34,215 nt of DNA from an uncultured Clostridia bacterium (GTDB taxonomy: Bacteria > Bacillota > Clostridia > Christensenellales > Aristaeellaceae). Positions within the stretch are counted from its first letter, which is position 1; each line of letters opens with the position of its first letter. The position numbers were made by a program, and so were the translations under genes. Positions 21,922-29,697 of this stretch are shown piece after piece. Below the pieces are notes generated by a model. The model was not told the DNA's origin and searched no databases. It saw only the letters and a program-made list of their open reading frames with translations. The stretch covers positions 1 through 34,215 of the forward strand of contig CAKTXH010000019.1 of assembly GCA_934630975.1 (NCBI GenBank), in the 5' to 3' direction.

Positions 21922-23718
21922 TTATCCTTTCTTCTGCATCTCGATGCGCTCGGCCAGATCGGTCAGGTACAGCCAGCGCTCCTCGGCCTCGTCCAGCGCC
22001 TGCTGAGCCGCTTCACGCCTGGCCGTCAGTTCGGTCAGCTTCACAAAGTCGCTGGCGTTCCGCTCGATCTGCCGGTCGAGTTCCTCCAGCTCGTTTTGAA
22101 GCGCTTCCATCTTCTGGTCGATGGTTTCGTAGTCGCGCTGCTCCTTGTAGCTCATGCGCAGTTCGCGCTCCCGGGTGCGCTTGGGCGCGGCGGCCTGCGT
22201 CGGCTGCTTCTCCGCCTTCTCTTCGGCTTCCTGCGCGATGCGCGCGTCCAGATAGTCGCTGAACGGGCAGACGTACTGCGTCAGCTTTCCGCCCGCCTCG
22301 AAGGCAAACAGTCGCCCCGCCACGCGGTCAAGAAAGTATCGGTCATGCGAAACGACGACCACAGCGCCCTTGAACGTCGCCAGATAATCCTCGAGGATTT
22401 CCAGCGTCGCGATATCCAGATCGTTGGTCGGTTCGTCCAGCAGCAGCACGTTCGGCGAGGCCATCAGCAGGCTGGCCAGATAGAGCCGCCGCTTTTCGCC
22501 GCCGGAGAGCCGTTCCACCGGGGTATACTGCACATCCGGCGGGAAAAGGAACTGCTCGAGCATCTGCGAAGCGGAAAAGCGCCCGTCCGGCGTTTCCACA
22601 TATTCGGCGATATCGCGCATGAAATCAATCAGGCGCACATCTGGCTTTATTTTCGGGAATTCCTGCGTGAAAAAGCCGATTTTCACCGTTTCGCCGACGG
22701 CAATCGTGCCCGAGTCCGGCGCAAGCTGACCAGCAAGCATGCGCAGCAGCGTCGTTTTGCCGCATCCGTTCGGCCCGACGACGGCCATGCGTTCATCCCG
22801 CAGAATGGTATAGGTGAAATCCGAAATCAGCTGCCGCCCGCCGAGCGCCTTGCTCACGCCTTCGCACTCGATGATCCGCCGCCCGAGCCGCGAGCTGGTC
22901 GAGCCGAGGGCAAGCTTCTGCTCCTCCTGCGGGCCGCTGATGGCGCTCATCTCTTCAAACCGCTGGATGCGCGCCTTCTGCTTGGTGCTTCTGGCCTGCG
23001 CGCCGCGCCGGATCCATTCCAGCTCGCGGCGCAGAATGGAGCTGCGCTTTCTCGCCGCGGCGTTTTCCATATCCAGCCGCGCGGCCTTCTGTTCCAGATA
23101 GTAGGAGAAATTGCCGTCGTGCAGATACAGTTCGCCGCCGCTGATTTCCGCGATGCGGCTGCACACGCGGTCGAGGAAGTAGCGGTCGTGCGTGACCATC
23201 ATCAGCGCGCCGCGGTACTTCGCCAGCCTGCCTTCCAGCAGGGCGATGGTTTCCGCGTCGATATGGTTGGTCGGCTCATCCAGCAGCAGCAGATCCACCG
23301 GGCGGATCAGCGCCGCCGCCAGCGCGACGCGCTTTTTCTGCCCGCCGGAAAACGTGCGCACATCCGCCTCGAAATCCGAAATGCCCAACTGGCTGAGCAG
23401 CGATTTCGCCTCGTACTCGTCCGGCGCGCCGACGTCTCTGGGCGCGTCGTGGAGCACCTGCTGAACCGCCGTGCGCGCCTCGCTGTAATCCGGCATCTGC
23501 GGCAGGTAGGAGACGCGCAGGCCGTTTTTGCGCATCACCACGCCGCCGTCCGGCTCGTCCAGCCCCGCAAGCAGCTTGAGCAGCGTCGATTTGCCCGTGC
23601 CGTTGACGCCGACCACGCCGATTCGGTCGTGTTCGCCGATATAGAGCGTCACATCGGTCAAAAGCTTTTTGAGCGTGTACGATTTGGAAAGGTGTTCTGC
23701 GGATAGAATCGCTGCCAT
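21922..23718 (-). CDS. ABC-F ATPase, Uup type
   Basis: The 598-residue product has two ABC cassettes and no membrane segments. Cassette 1: GVNGTGKST (about 37-45), FSGGQKKRVALA, LLLLDEPTNHID. Cassette 2: GPNGCGKTT, LSGGEKRRLYLA, VLLLDEPTNDLD. A linker (about 230-270) rich in R and K joins them. The charged coiled-coil C-terminus (SYKEQRDYETIDQKMEALQN) identifies Uup-like members. ABC-F proteins act on the ribosome; Uup-type proteins are linked to ribosome rescue/assembly and DNA-transposition phenotypes rather than antibiotic resistance. It begins 3 nt after the AAA+ ATPase stop, with AGGA 7-8 nt before the ATG. Confidence 0.93.
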   Translation of the reverse strand: MAAILSAEHLSKSYTLKKLLTDVTLYIGEHDRIGVVGVNGTGKSTLLKLLAGLDEPDGGVVMRKNGLRVSYLPQMPDYSEARTAVQQVLHDAPRDVGAPDEYEAKSLLSQLGISDFEADVRTFSGGQKKRVALAAALIRPVDLLLLDEPTNHIDAETIALLEGRLAKYRGALMMVTHDRYFLDRVCSRIAEISGGELYLHDGNFSYYLEQKAARLDMENAAARKRSSILRRELEWIRRGAQARSTKQKARIQRFEEMSAISGPQEEQKLALGSTSSRLGRRIIECEGVSKALGGRQLISDFTYTILRDERMAVVGPNGCGKTTLLRMLAGQLAPDSGTIAVGETVKIGFFTQEFPKIKPDVRLIDFMRDIAEYVETPDGRFSASQMLEQFLFPPDVQYTPVERLSGGEKRRLYLASLLMASPNVLLLDEPTNDLDIATLEILEDYLATFKGAVVVVSHDRYFLDRVAGRLFAFEAGGKLTQYVCPFSDYLDARIAQEAEEKAEKQPTQAAAPKRTRERELRMSYKEQRDYETIDQKMEALQNELEELDRQIERNASDFVKLTELTARREAAQQALDEAEERWLYLTDLAERIEMQKKG

Positions 23719-23721
23719 GTC

Positions 23722-25236
23722 TTATTCCTGTTCTCCCTGTTCCGCAAGCTGGGCGACGTTTTCGCTGTCCGCCTGCTTCTGTTCTTCTTCGCCGACGAGC
23801 GCGGTTTTTGCGTCCGCCTCGGTGATTTCTTCCAGCATATCGCGCGTGATTTCGCCCTCGCAGACGGCCAGCCGGTTGGCCTGCGCCTGCACCAGCTTTT
23901 CCAGCGTGTTGCGCATGCCGCGCGCGTTGCCGAAATCCATCCGCTCGCTGAGCGTCATGGCGGTCAGCATGTTGCGAACGACGGCCTTGGCCTCCTCCGT
24001 CACGCGATAGCCCTGCCGCTTGGCGTTCATTTCCAGAATGGCCATCAGCTCGTCGTCGGTGTAATCCGGGAAGTCGATGTATTTGTTGAAGCGCGAAATC
24101 AGGCCGGGGTTGCTGGTCAAAAAGTCGTGCATTTCGTCGGTGTAGCCCGCGACGATCACCACCAGATCATCGCGATGATCCTCCATCAGTTTGACCAGCG
24201 TGTCGATGGCCTCGTGGCCGAAGTCGTTATCCATGCCCTTGCGCGCCAGCGCGTAGGCCTCGTCGATGAACAGGATGCCGCCCAGCGCGCTGTTCACCAC
24301 GTCCGTCACCTTGCCCGCCGTCTGGCCGACGTAGCCCGCGACCAGCCCGCTGCGGTCGGTTTCAATCAGTTGTCCCTTGCTCAGGAAGCCGAGCTGCTTA
24401 TAGATTTTGGCAACCAGCCGCGCGACAGTCGTTTTGCCCGTGCCGGGGTTGCCGGTGAAGACCATGTGGAAGCTCATGTTCATGACCTTCAGGTCATGCT
24501 CTTTGCGCATCGCGCGCACCTTGATGAGGTTGATGAGCGAGCGCACCTCGTGCTTGACGGTATCCAGACCGATCAGGCTGTCGAGCTGCTCCATCAGCTC
24601 CTCGAGCGTCTCTTCCTTCTCCTCCGGCTTCTTTTCCGGCTGTTTATCGGCCTGCGGCGCGTCGTTTCCGGCGTTCGGCCTGCCGTTTTCGCCGGGGATA
24701 TCGACACGGCGCGTCGCCTCCTGCGCGCCGGTATAATGGCGGCCCGCGGCGCGGGTCATCAGGAACGTGCGCAGCCCGCCCGCATAGCTGGTGATAAAGT
24801 TCAGTTCGTTGCCGCTCATATCGCCGTCCACATCGGCGGCGGCATAGAGCAGGCGGCTCACACCGTCGACAAACTGCTGGGCGGCCGCCGTGCCGTCCTT
24901 ATCATCCATCGCGACGCAGCAGCGCAGAAGCAGCGGCGTTCCCTCCGCAAAGGAGCGGTTCTTGAACCCGATATTGAGCGCCTGCTGGGCGCTGGCCTTG
25001 CCGATATTCAGGATATCGCGCGCGGGCACGCTGGCGATATAGGTCAGCATGGCCTCGGAGATTTCGCCCGTGGTCTGCGCCATCTTGAGCAGGAGCGCCT
25101 GCACATACATATCCAGAAAGAGCTTGATATCGCTGCTGCCCACGCGCTGCCAGTTTCCGCTCTGCACCAGTTGATTACAGGCCGCATCCATCATCTGATA
25201 CGCCTCGCGGCCCTTCGTCATTTGCTTCTCGTCCAT
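23722..25236 (-). CDS. AAA+ ATPase of the CbbX/SpoVK group with an N-terminal TerB-like domain
   Basis: The 504-residue product has an N-terminal helical region (about 1-165) containing AADVDGDMSGNELNFI, the acidic pattern of TerB-like domains. A charged linker (about 180-215) precedes one AAA+ module: LDSLIGLDTVKHEVRSLINL, Walker A GNPGTGKTT (262-270), pore-like SGLVAGYVGQTA, Walker B ILFIDEAYAL (321-330), and sensor/arginine-finger region LISRFNKYIDFPDYTDDEL. This is the CbbX/SpoVK type of remodelling ATPase. Homologs act in Rubisco activation, sporulation or type VII secretion (EccA); none of those partners is here. The TerB-AAA fusion hints at stress remodelling, as inference. Upstream AAAGGGA sets the start. 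Confidence 0.88.
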   Translation of the reverse strand: MDEKQMTKGREAYQMMDAACNQLVQSGNWQRVGSSDIKLFLDMYVQALLLKMAQTTGEISEAMLTYIASVPARDILNIGKASAQQALNIGFKNRSFAEGTPLLLRCCVAMDDKDGTAAAQQFVDGVSRLLYAAADVDGDMSGNELNFITSYAGGLRTFLMTRAAGRHYTGAQEATRRVDIPGENGRPNAGNDAPQADKQPEKKPEEKEETLEELMEQLDSLIGLDTVKHEVRSLINLIKVRAMRKEHDLKVMNMSFHMVFTGNPGTGKTTVARLVAKIYKQLGFLSKGQLIETDRSGLVAGYVGQTAGKVTDVVNSALGGILFIDEAYALARKGMDNDFGHEAIDTLVKLMEDHRDDLVVIVAGYTDEMHDFLTSNPGLISRFNKYIDFPDYTDDELMAILEMNAKRQGYRVTEEAKAVVRNMLTAMTLSERMDFGNARGMRNTLEKLVQAQANRLAVCEGEITRDMLEEITEADAKTALVGEEEQKQADSENVAQLAEQGEQE

Positions 25237-25249
25237 GCTTTTCCCTTTC

Positions 25250-25269
25250 TTGGGGTTTTGCCCCAGACC
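25250..25269. repeat. palindromic element shared with the yqeK-rsfS spacer
   Basis: TTGGGG, TTTTG loop region and CCCCA form a hairpin. The 20 nt match 12145-12164 at 17 positions. Confidence 0.6.
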
Positions 25270-25275
25270 CCTGTG

Positions 25276-25300
25276 CGGACGCGCAATGCGCGCCCCTACA
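25276..25300. repeat. 25-nt dispersed palindromic repeat, copy 2
   Basis: Reverse complement of the 15786-15810 copy with one mismatch. It lies in the 88-nt gap between the flippase and AAA+ genes. Confidence 0.75.
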
Positions 25301-25324
25301 CTTTATCTTCCCAATCTTCGTTTT

Positions 25325-26626
25325 TTATGCGTTCTTCTTTTTCCCCAGCTTCCGCTTGACGGCGCTGATCTTGCCGGTGAGCTTGGCCTTTTCCGCCGGG
25401 CTGAACACGAACACGGCGCTCAGCGGAATCTGATACGTTTTGAGGTAATACCCGAGGAACACAAAGCCCGCCACCGCGTAGGAAACGACCGACGCAACTG
25501 CCGCGCCCATCTTGCCCCAGAGCGGGATGGTGATCATGTTACACAGAATATTGACTGCGACCGACGCGCTGAGCATGCCCAGATACACGCCCTTTTTGCC
25601 CTGCGCCAGCAGCAGCGTACCGATGATCTTGAAATAGCTCATCGGGATAATGCCCGCAATCAGCATCACCGTCACCGGGTAAGCGGGCAGATACTCCGCG
25701 CCCGCCAGAATCCGAATGACCGGGCGGCCGAGAACCAGAATCCCCAGGATCATCAGCAGGGTCAGATAGAAATTGACCTTCATGCTCATGGTGACTTCTT
25801 CAATCGCATCATCCTTCGCCGTGCGGGAGAAAAGCACCTCGCGGAACGCATCCGGGATGAGCCAGCCGTATTCGGAAAGCGACACGCCGAGCGTATAGAA
25901 GCCGATTTCCACATCGGGGATGTGGTACATATAGCCCATCATCAGCGTATCGACGCGGTAGTTGAGTGTCAGCATCAGCGTGGTGATCATCGAGATGAAG
26001 CCGAACGGCACGATCTTCGCCGCGAACCGCAGATCGGCCTTCATCGGGTTGGGCATGCGCTTCATCCGCAGCAGGGCCATCACCACGGTGATCACGTCGC
26101 CCACGACGATCAGCGCCAACGCGACGAGGATCGTCCGATCCATCGTATAGAACGCCAGAATCGTGATGAGGGTGTTGGTGATGCGCGCGGTAAAGAAGAT
26201 GGCGTTTTTAAACTTGACGTCCTCCACCATCATCATGAAGCTGAGCTGGTTGGCCAGCACCTGAATCGGCGCGAGCAGGCAGACCGCCGTTAATTCGAAC
26301 GAGTCGAAGCAGACCGCGCCGATCACGCCGATCACCGTATAGACGATGAATTGCAGCAGGAAGATGCGCAGAAATTTGTTGAGCACATCCGGCTCGCCCT
26401 GCCGCTTATAATACGGATAGGGCTGATAGAGGCCAAAGTTCGCCGTCACCGCCACGATGGAAAGCAGCGAAGAGATCCGCCCCAACTCGCCCTTGAGCTG
26501 CGGGCCGAGGAAGCGGTTGGAATAAAACGAGGCGACCAGACCGATGAGCACGGCCAGAATCTTGGTGAAAATGGTAAAGAGATAATCATTATCCGTCACA
26601 CGGCGGATGATGCGCTTGACATTCAT
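25325..26626 (-). CDS. polysaccharide flippase (Wzx/MATE-like, MOP superfamily)
   Basis: The 433-residue product is hydrophobic throughout with about 12 predicted transmembrane helices. It has the N-terminal pattern FTIFTKILAVLIGLVASFY, FLGPQLKGELGRISSLLSI typical of lipid-linked oligosaccharide flippases, and a basic cytoplasmic tail (KISAVKRKLGKKKN). The family moves undecaprenyl-linked glycans outward for capsule, O-antigen-like or teichoic polymers. It has a good promoter, and AAAGGA about 10 nt before the ATG. It is upstream of the AAA+ ATPase, ABC-F and lipoprotein genes on the same strand. No glycosyltransferase lies near; the dehydratase at 5543-7453 could supply sugars to the same polymer, but that is inference. 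Confidence 0.88.
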   Translation of the reverse strand: MNVKRIIRRVTDNDYLFTIFTKILAVLIGLVASFYSNRFLGPQLKGELGRISSLLSIVAVTANFGLYQPYPYYKRQGEPDVLNKFLRIFLLQFIVYTVIGVIGAVCFDSFELTAVCLLAPIQVLANQLSFMMMVEDVKFKNAIFFTARITNTLITILAFYTMDRTILVALALIVVGDVITVVMALLRMKRMPNPMKADLRFAAKIVPFGFISMITTLMLTLNYRVDTLMMGYMYHIPDVEIGFYTLGVSLSEYGWLIPDAFREVLFSRTAKDDAIEEVTMSMKVNFYLTLLMILGILVLGRPVIRILAGAEYLPAYPVTVMLIAGIIPMSYFKIIGTLLLAQGKKGVYLGMLSASVAVNILCNMITIPLWGKMGAAVASVVSYAVAGFVFLGYYLKTYQIPLSAVFVFSPAEKAKLTGKISAVKRKLGKKKNA

Positions 26627-26676
26627 GGGGCGCAGTCCTTTCTCCAGTTTGATGGAAGCCGTAGGCCTATTGGTTT

Positions 26677-26705
26677 ATTATACCGCGCATTGCCCCGGTT
26701 TGCAA
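26677..26705 (-). promoter_or_regulatory. promoter of the flippase gene
   Basis: TTGCAA (26705-26700), 17-bp spacer, TATAAT (26682-26677). Confidence 0.75.
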
Positions 26706-26735
26706 TTTTTTCTTCTTCCCGGTCGGGGCTTTTTC

Positions 26736-26763
26736 ACGCCCGGTTCGCCCGGCGCATAAGGTA
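26736..26763 (+). promoter_or_regulatory. candidate sigma-K (mother-cell sporulation) promoter
   Basis: AC (26736-26737), 17-bp spacer, CATAAGGTA (26755-26763), fitting the sigma-K pattern AC-N16/17-CATANNNTA. No sigma-A promoter is visible for the downstream gene. The pattern is short, so chance is possible. A small hairpin (CCAGCC/GGCTGG, 26781-26795) lies in the leader. Confidence 0.4.
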
Positions 26764-26857
26764 CAGTGGAGCCAGCCCTCCCAGCCTGCGGCTGGATGTG
26801 CTTCAAACCATCAAAAACAGGCGCAAACGCGCTTTCCATATTTCGGAGGTGCCTCAT

Positions 26858-27307
26858 ATGTCATGTAACTGTGAATGCAGGCCGAGCTGCCCGTATGTCG
26901 AATGGCTTCATCCCCTTTGCTGCAACCCGGCGCATTTCTGCTGCGCGGGCTGGGAAAACGGCCCAACGCTCGTCATCCATAAAATCGTGCTGGAACCCTG
27001 CGGCAGCCAGAGCTGCACGGAGCGCACGTTCACCCTGCGCATCACCGGCCCGAGCTACCCGAACGGCGAAATCTTCACCCTGCGCGCGGGCAGCTGCACC
27101 CAGCTCGACGAGCCGCTGGTCATCAGCGGGCTTGAACCCGGCTGCTACGCCATCGAGGAGCTGACGAGCAACCCGCGCGAGTATTGCACCACCCTCACCG
27201 GCCCGGTCATGGGCAACGTCGTTCAACTGACCGCTTCCTGCGTCCCGACCGTCGTTACCATCGTCAACCGCAAGCGGCTCTGCCGCCGTCGGTACTGCGG
27301 CTGTTAA
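26858..27307 (+). CDS. cysteine-rich small protein, candidate spore coat or surface protein
   Basis: The 149-residue product starts at the ATG with GGAGGTG 6 nt upstream. It has 17 cysteines, eight in the first 29 residues (MSCNCECRPSCPY, HPLCCNPAHFCC) and more at the end (CRRRYCGC). The middle (about 40-135) looks like a Cna-B/prealbumin-like beta-sandwich: FTLRITGPSYPNGEIFTLRA, then ISGLEPGCYAIEELTSN, with TVVTIVNRKR as last strand. No signal peptide or membrane segment. Cysteine-rich cytoplasmic proteins of this size are common in spore coats, where they are cross-linked. Together with the sigma-K-like promoter this is my suggestion, not a demonstrated role. It is a single-gene unit with a strong terminator downstream. 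Confidence 0.8.
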   Translation: MSCNCECRPSCPYVEWLHPLCCNPAHFCCAGWENGPTLVIHKIVLEPCGSQSCTERTFTLRITGPSYPNGEIFTLRAGSCTQLDEPLVISGLEPGCYAIEELTSNPREYCTTLTGPVMGNVVQLTASCVPTVVTIVNRKRLCRRRYCGC

Positions 27308-27431
27308 CGCTTTTATCGCCCCATAACCAAACGTTCTCCTCCATTTGGAAGGAGACAGCTTGTTAGCAGAAGCAGACTTGGCTTGAATGGCAGAATCAAG
27401 AAATTCAGTTATTCTTTCATTTGCAGAAAGG

Positions 27432-27467
27432 GCTATTCTCCCCCTTCGGGGGAGAATAGCTTTTTGT
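27432..27467 (+). terminator. strong terminator after the cysteine-rich gene
   Basis: A 13-bp perfect stem (27432-27444 with 27448-27460) with a TTC loop is followed by TTTTTGTTT. It lies 125 nt after the stop; a weaker hairpin (CTCCT/AGGAG) is at about 27341-27353. The space between holds no gene. On the minus strand there is no U-tract. Confidence 0.85.
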
Positions 27468-27504
27468 TTACAGTTCGTCTTTTCCTTCGGGGAGGAGAAT
27501 CTTT

Positions 27505-28767
27505 TTACAGCGCCGCTTCGCCCTGCTCGGTCGTAATGACGCGCAGAAGCTGTTCGGTTTCGCCGGTTCGGGCGTTCACAAACACCCAGTAATCCGCTGC
27601 GCCGTCCGTGCAGGCAAAGCCCCAGCAGAGCGTTTCGCCCGCGTCCTGCGGAATGACGCACAGGCGTTCGCTTTGAATCGTCAGCTTGGGCGAAACCATT
27701 TCCCGCGCCCGCGCCGCGTCCACCGTCGGCGTGATCTCCGTCCGCCGCGTATGGTTGGCCAGATACTGCGAACATTCCGCGCCGACCACGCGTCCGCTCT
27801 CCATGCTCACCTGCACCTTGACCTGATCGGGATAGAGCGTCACGCTGTCCTGCACGGCGGCAAAGTTGGCAACCACCATGCCGTCGTATTGCTGCACAAA
27901 GCACGGCTCCATCGCGCCGAAACCCACGTCCGCCAAATAGACCTTCGCGTTTTGCAGGCAGGTTTCCTCGTCGTATCGCCGGGCGAACTCCGCGTTTTCC
28001 GGCATCATCCAGAGGAGAAATCCGCCCTGACCCGTGACCTGCACGGCGATTCTGCCGTCCGGCGTATCCGCCGTAAAGCCGAACGCCTCAAACCGGCCGC
28101 CGCTGTCCGCCGCATCGGCCACATGTTCGACGGTCACGCCCGCGTATTTTGCCGCCGCTTCTCTGGCTTGCTGACGGGAAAACCGACTGGTGTTCAACAA
28201 AACAGACCGACGGTTTGTTTTGCCGTCCGAGAACGGGCCGTCGTAAATCAGCGCAGGATATTCGACGGCGCTTTCCGTTTCGCTCTCCGGCCACGAAGCG
28301 CCGCCGCCCTGCCCGGAAAGCTGCTCGCCGAGCGCATGACAGGCCTGCATCATATCCTCGATCTGCCGCTCGTCCTCCCCGGTAAGCATACCGCCGTCCG
28401 AAACCTGCGCCGCCAGCGCCAGGGAATACTGCCCCATCTGCCCGGCGAACTTCATCGCGTCGCCCGTCGTCTGCTCGCCTGCCGTCAGGCGGGAAAGACC
28501 GCTTTCCACGTGCTGCGCGAGCAGCGCCGTCTCCCCCAGCAGCGACACGCTCTGCCGCGCGCCGGAAGCGACCAGCAGTTTGGACAGGTTGACCTCGATA
28601 TCCGCCATCGCCGCAATCACGTCGGCCATCTCCCGCTGTTGCTGCATGGCCATTTCCCGGCGCATCTCCGCCTCGCGCAGCCGAAACACGCCGCATAGGC
28701 CGACGGCCAGACACAGCAGCGCCGTCAGCCCCGCCAGCGTGAGCTGCAAGCCCTTCTTTTCCTCCAT
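27505..28767 (-). CDS. ypeB: germination protein YpeB
   Basis: From the ATG at 28765-28767 (AGGGTGA 7 nt upstream) the product is 420 residues. An N-terminal transmembrane helix (about 7-27) is followed by a long helical region (REMADVIAAMADIEVNLSKL) and PepSY-type domains toward the C-terminus (SRQQAREAAAKYAGV and a closing YWVFVNARTGETEQLLRV). YpeB is needed to localise and stabilise the cortex-lytic enzyme SleB in dormant spores. Its gene starts 12 nt after sleB, the usual arrangement. Confidence 0.93.
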   Translation of the reverse strand: MEEKKGLQLTLAGLTALLCLAVGLCGVFRLREAEMRREMAMQQQREMADVIAAMADIEVNLSKLLVASGARQSVSLLGETALLAQHVESGLSRLTAGEQTTGDAMKFAGQMGQYSLALAAQVSDGGMLTGEDERQIEDMMQACHALGEQLSGQGGGASWPESETESAVEYPALIYDGPFSDGKTNRRSVLLNTSRFSRQQAREAAAKYAGVTVEHVADAADSGGRFEAFGFTADTPDGRIAVQVTGQGGFLLWMMPENAEFARRYDEETCLQNAKVYLADVGFGAMEPCFVQQYDGMVVANFAAVQDSVTLYPDQVKVQVSMESGRVVGAECSQYLANHTRRTEITPTVDAARAREMVSPKLTIQSERLCVIPQDAGETLCWGFACTDGAADYWVFVNARTGETEQLLRVITTEQGEAAL

Positions 28768-28779
28768 GCCGCTCACCCT

Positions 28780-29463
28780 TTACACCGCGAAACTGTGATC
28801 GCCGATGGTCAGCCGCACCTCGCGCGACCAGATCCACGAGGACGTTGCCGTCGCCGGGTTGTAGTAGTACAGACAGCCGCCTGTTGGGTCCCAGCCGTTG
28901 AGCGCGTCCCGCGCGGCGCGGCGGCTCTGCTCGCTGGGCGTGAGGTTGATCTGCCCGTCGCTCACCGCGTCAAACGCGCCGGATTGATAGATCACCCCGG
29001 CCATCGTATTGGGAAAGCGGCTGCTCTTCACCCGGTTGAGCACCACCGCGCCGACCGCCACCATGCCGACATACGGTTCGCCGCGCGCTTCGCCGTGGAT
29101 CAGCCGCGCCAGCAGTTCGACCTCCGAAGCGTAGCTCGAAGCCGCCGTCGTCACCGCCGAGGCCGCCGCCGTTTCAGCGATGCCCATCGCCGCCAGCGTC
29201 GCCGTGCCCGCCACACCGTCCGCCGTCAGGCCGTTCTTTTGCTGAAAGCGGATCACCGCGTCGTATGTGCCCTGGCCGAATACGCCGTCCACCGTGCCGG
29301 TATAATAGCCCCACTGTTTAAGCTTTTGCTGCATGCGGCGCACGGTTTCGCCGCTCTGCCCCCAGTAAACCGCCGCCAAAGCCGTCGGCGCAAGCGCAAA
29401 GAGCAGCATCAGGGCGAAGAGCGCCGCCGCGATGATGCGCGCGGTTCGTCTACTCACAGCCAT
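28780..29463 (-). CDS. sleB: spore cortex-lytic enzyme SleB
   Basis: From the ATG at 29461-29463 the product is 227 residues. Signal peptide about 1-30 (ending TALA before AVYWG), peptidoglycan-binding domain about 33-92 (SGETVRRMQQKLKQWGYYTG, VDGVFGQGTYDAVIRFQ) and a SleB-type hydrolase domain about 112-227 (ARLIHGEARGEPYVGMVAVG with the catalytic Glu, GAFDAV, and YYYNPATATSSWIW). SleB is a lytic transglycosylase acting on muramic-lactam cortex during germination. The start overlaps the small upstream gene by 10 nt; GGAGG is about 13 nt away, a slightly long spacing. Confidence 0.95.
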   Translation of the reverse strand: MAVSRRTARIIAAALFALMLLFALAPTALAAVYWGQSGETVRRMQQKLKQWGYYTGTVDGVFGQGTYDAVIRFQQKNGLTADGVAGTATLAAMGIAETAAASAVTTAASSYASEVELLARLIHGEARGEPYVGMVAVGAVVLNRVKSSRFPNTMAGVIYQSGAFDAVSDGQINLTPSEQSRRAARDALNGWDPTGGCLYYYNPATATSSWIWSREVRLTIGDHSFAV

Positions 29464-29630
29464 ATCCGTGCCGCCTCCTCCGCCTCGTCCTCCGTCGCTT
29501 CGCCCAGGAGCCAATCGGGCAGAAGCTGTTCAAACAGCATGCTGAAAAAAACGGGCTTCGCGTTCCGCTGCGGCAAAGCCGCCGTCAGCAGCAGCGCGCA
29601 CAGAAAAAGCGCGGCAAAAAGGCGACCCAT
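29454..29630 (-). CDS. small hydrophobic protein upstream of sleB, unknown
   Basis: A 58-residue frame starting at ATG 29628-29630, 6 nt after GGAGGA; another ATG two codons earlier abuts the site and is less likely. Residues about 3-18 are hydrophobic (LFAALFLCALLLTAAL), a signal sequence or single membrane helix, then PVFFSMLFEQLLPDWLL and an acidic end (EATEDEAEEAA). I do not recognise it. Its end overlaps the sleB start by 10 nt, so it may be a germination accessory or a leader that couples sleB translation. Confidence 0.5.
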   Translation of the reverse strand: MGRLFAALFLCALLLTAALPQRNAKPVFFSMLFEQLLPDWLLGEATEDEAEEAARIWL

Positions 29631-29697
29631 GTTCATTCCTCCGTTTCACGCGGTTGATACAACAAGGGTCGCCCAATGGCTGTGAAATTATACCGAT

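Noticed and set aside
27308..27431. Possible small gene or RNA after the Cys-rich gene
   Set aside because: No binding site or frame is supported. A weak CTCCT/AGGAG hairpin without U-tract is best seen as 3' UTR before the strong terminator.
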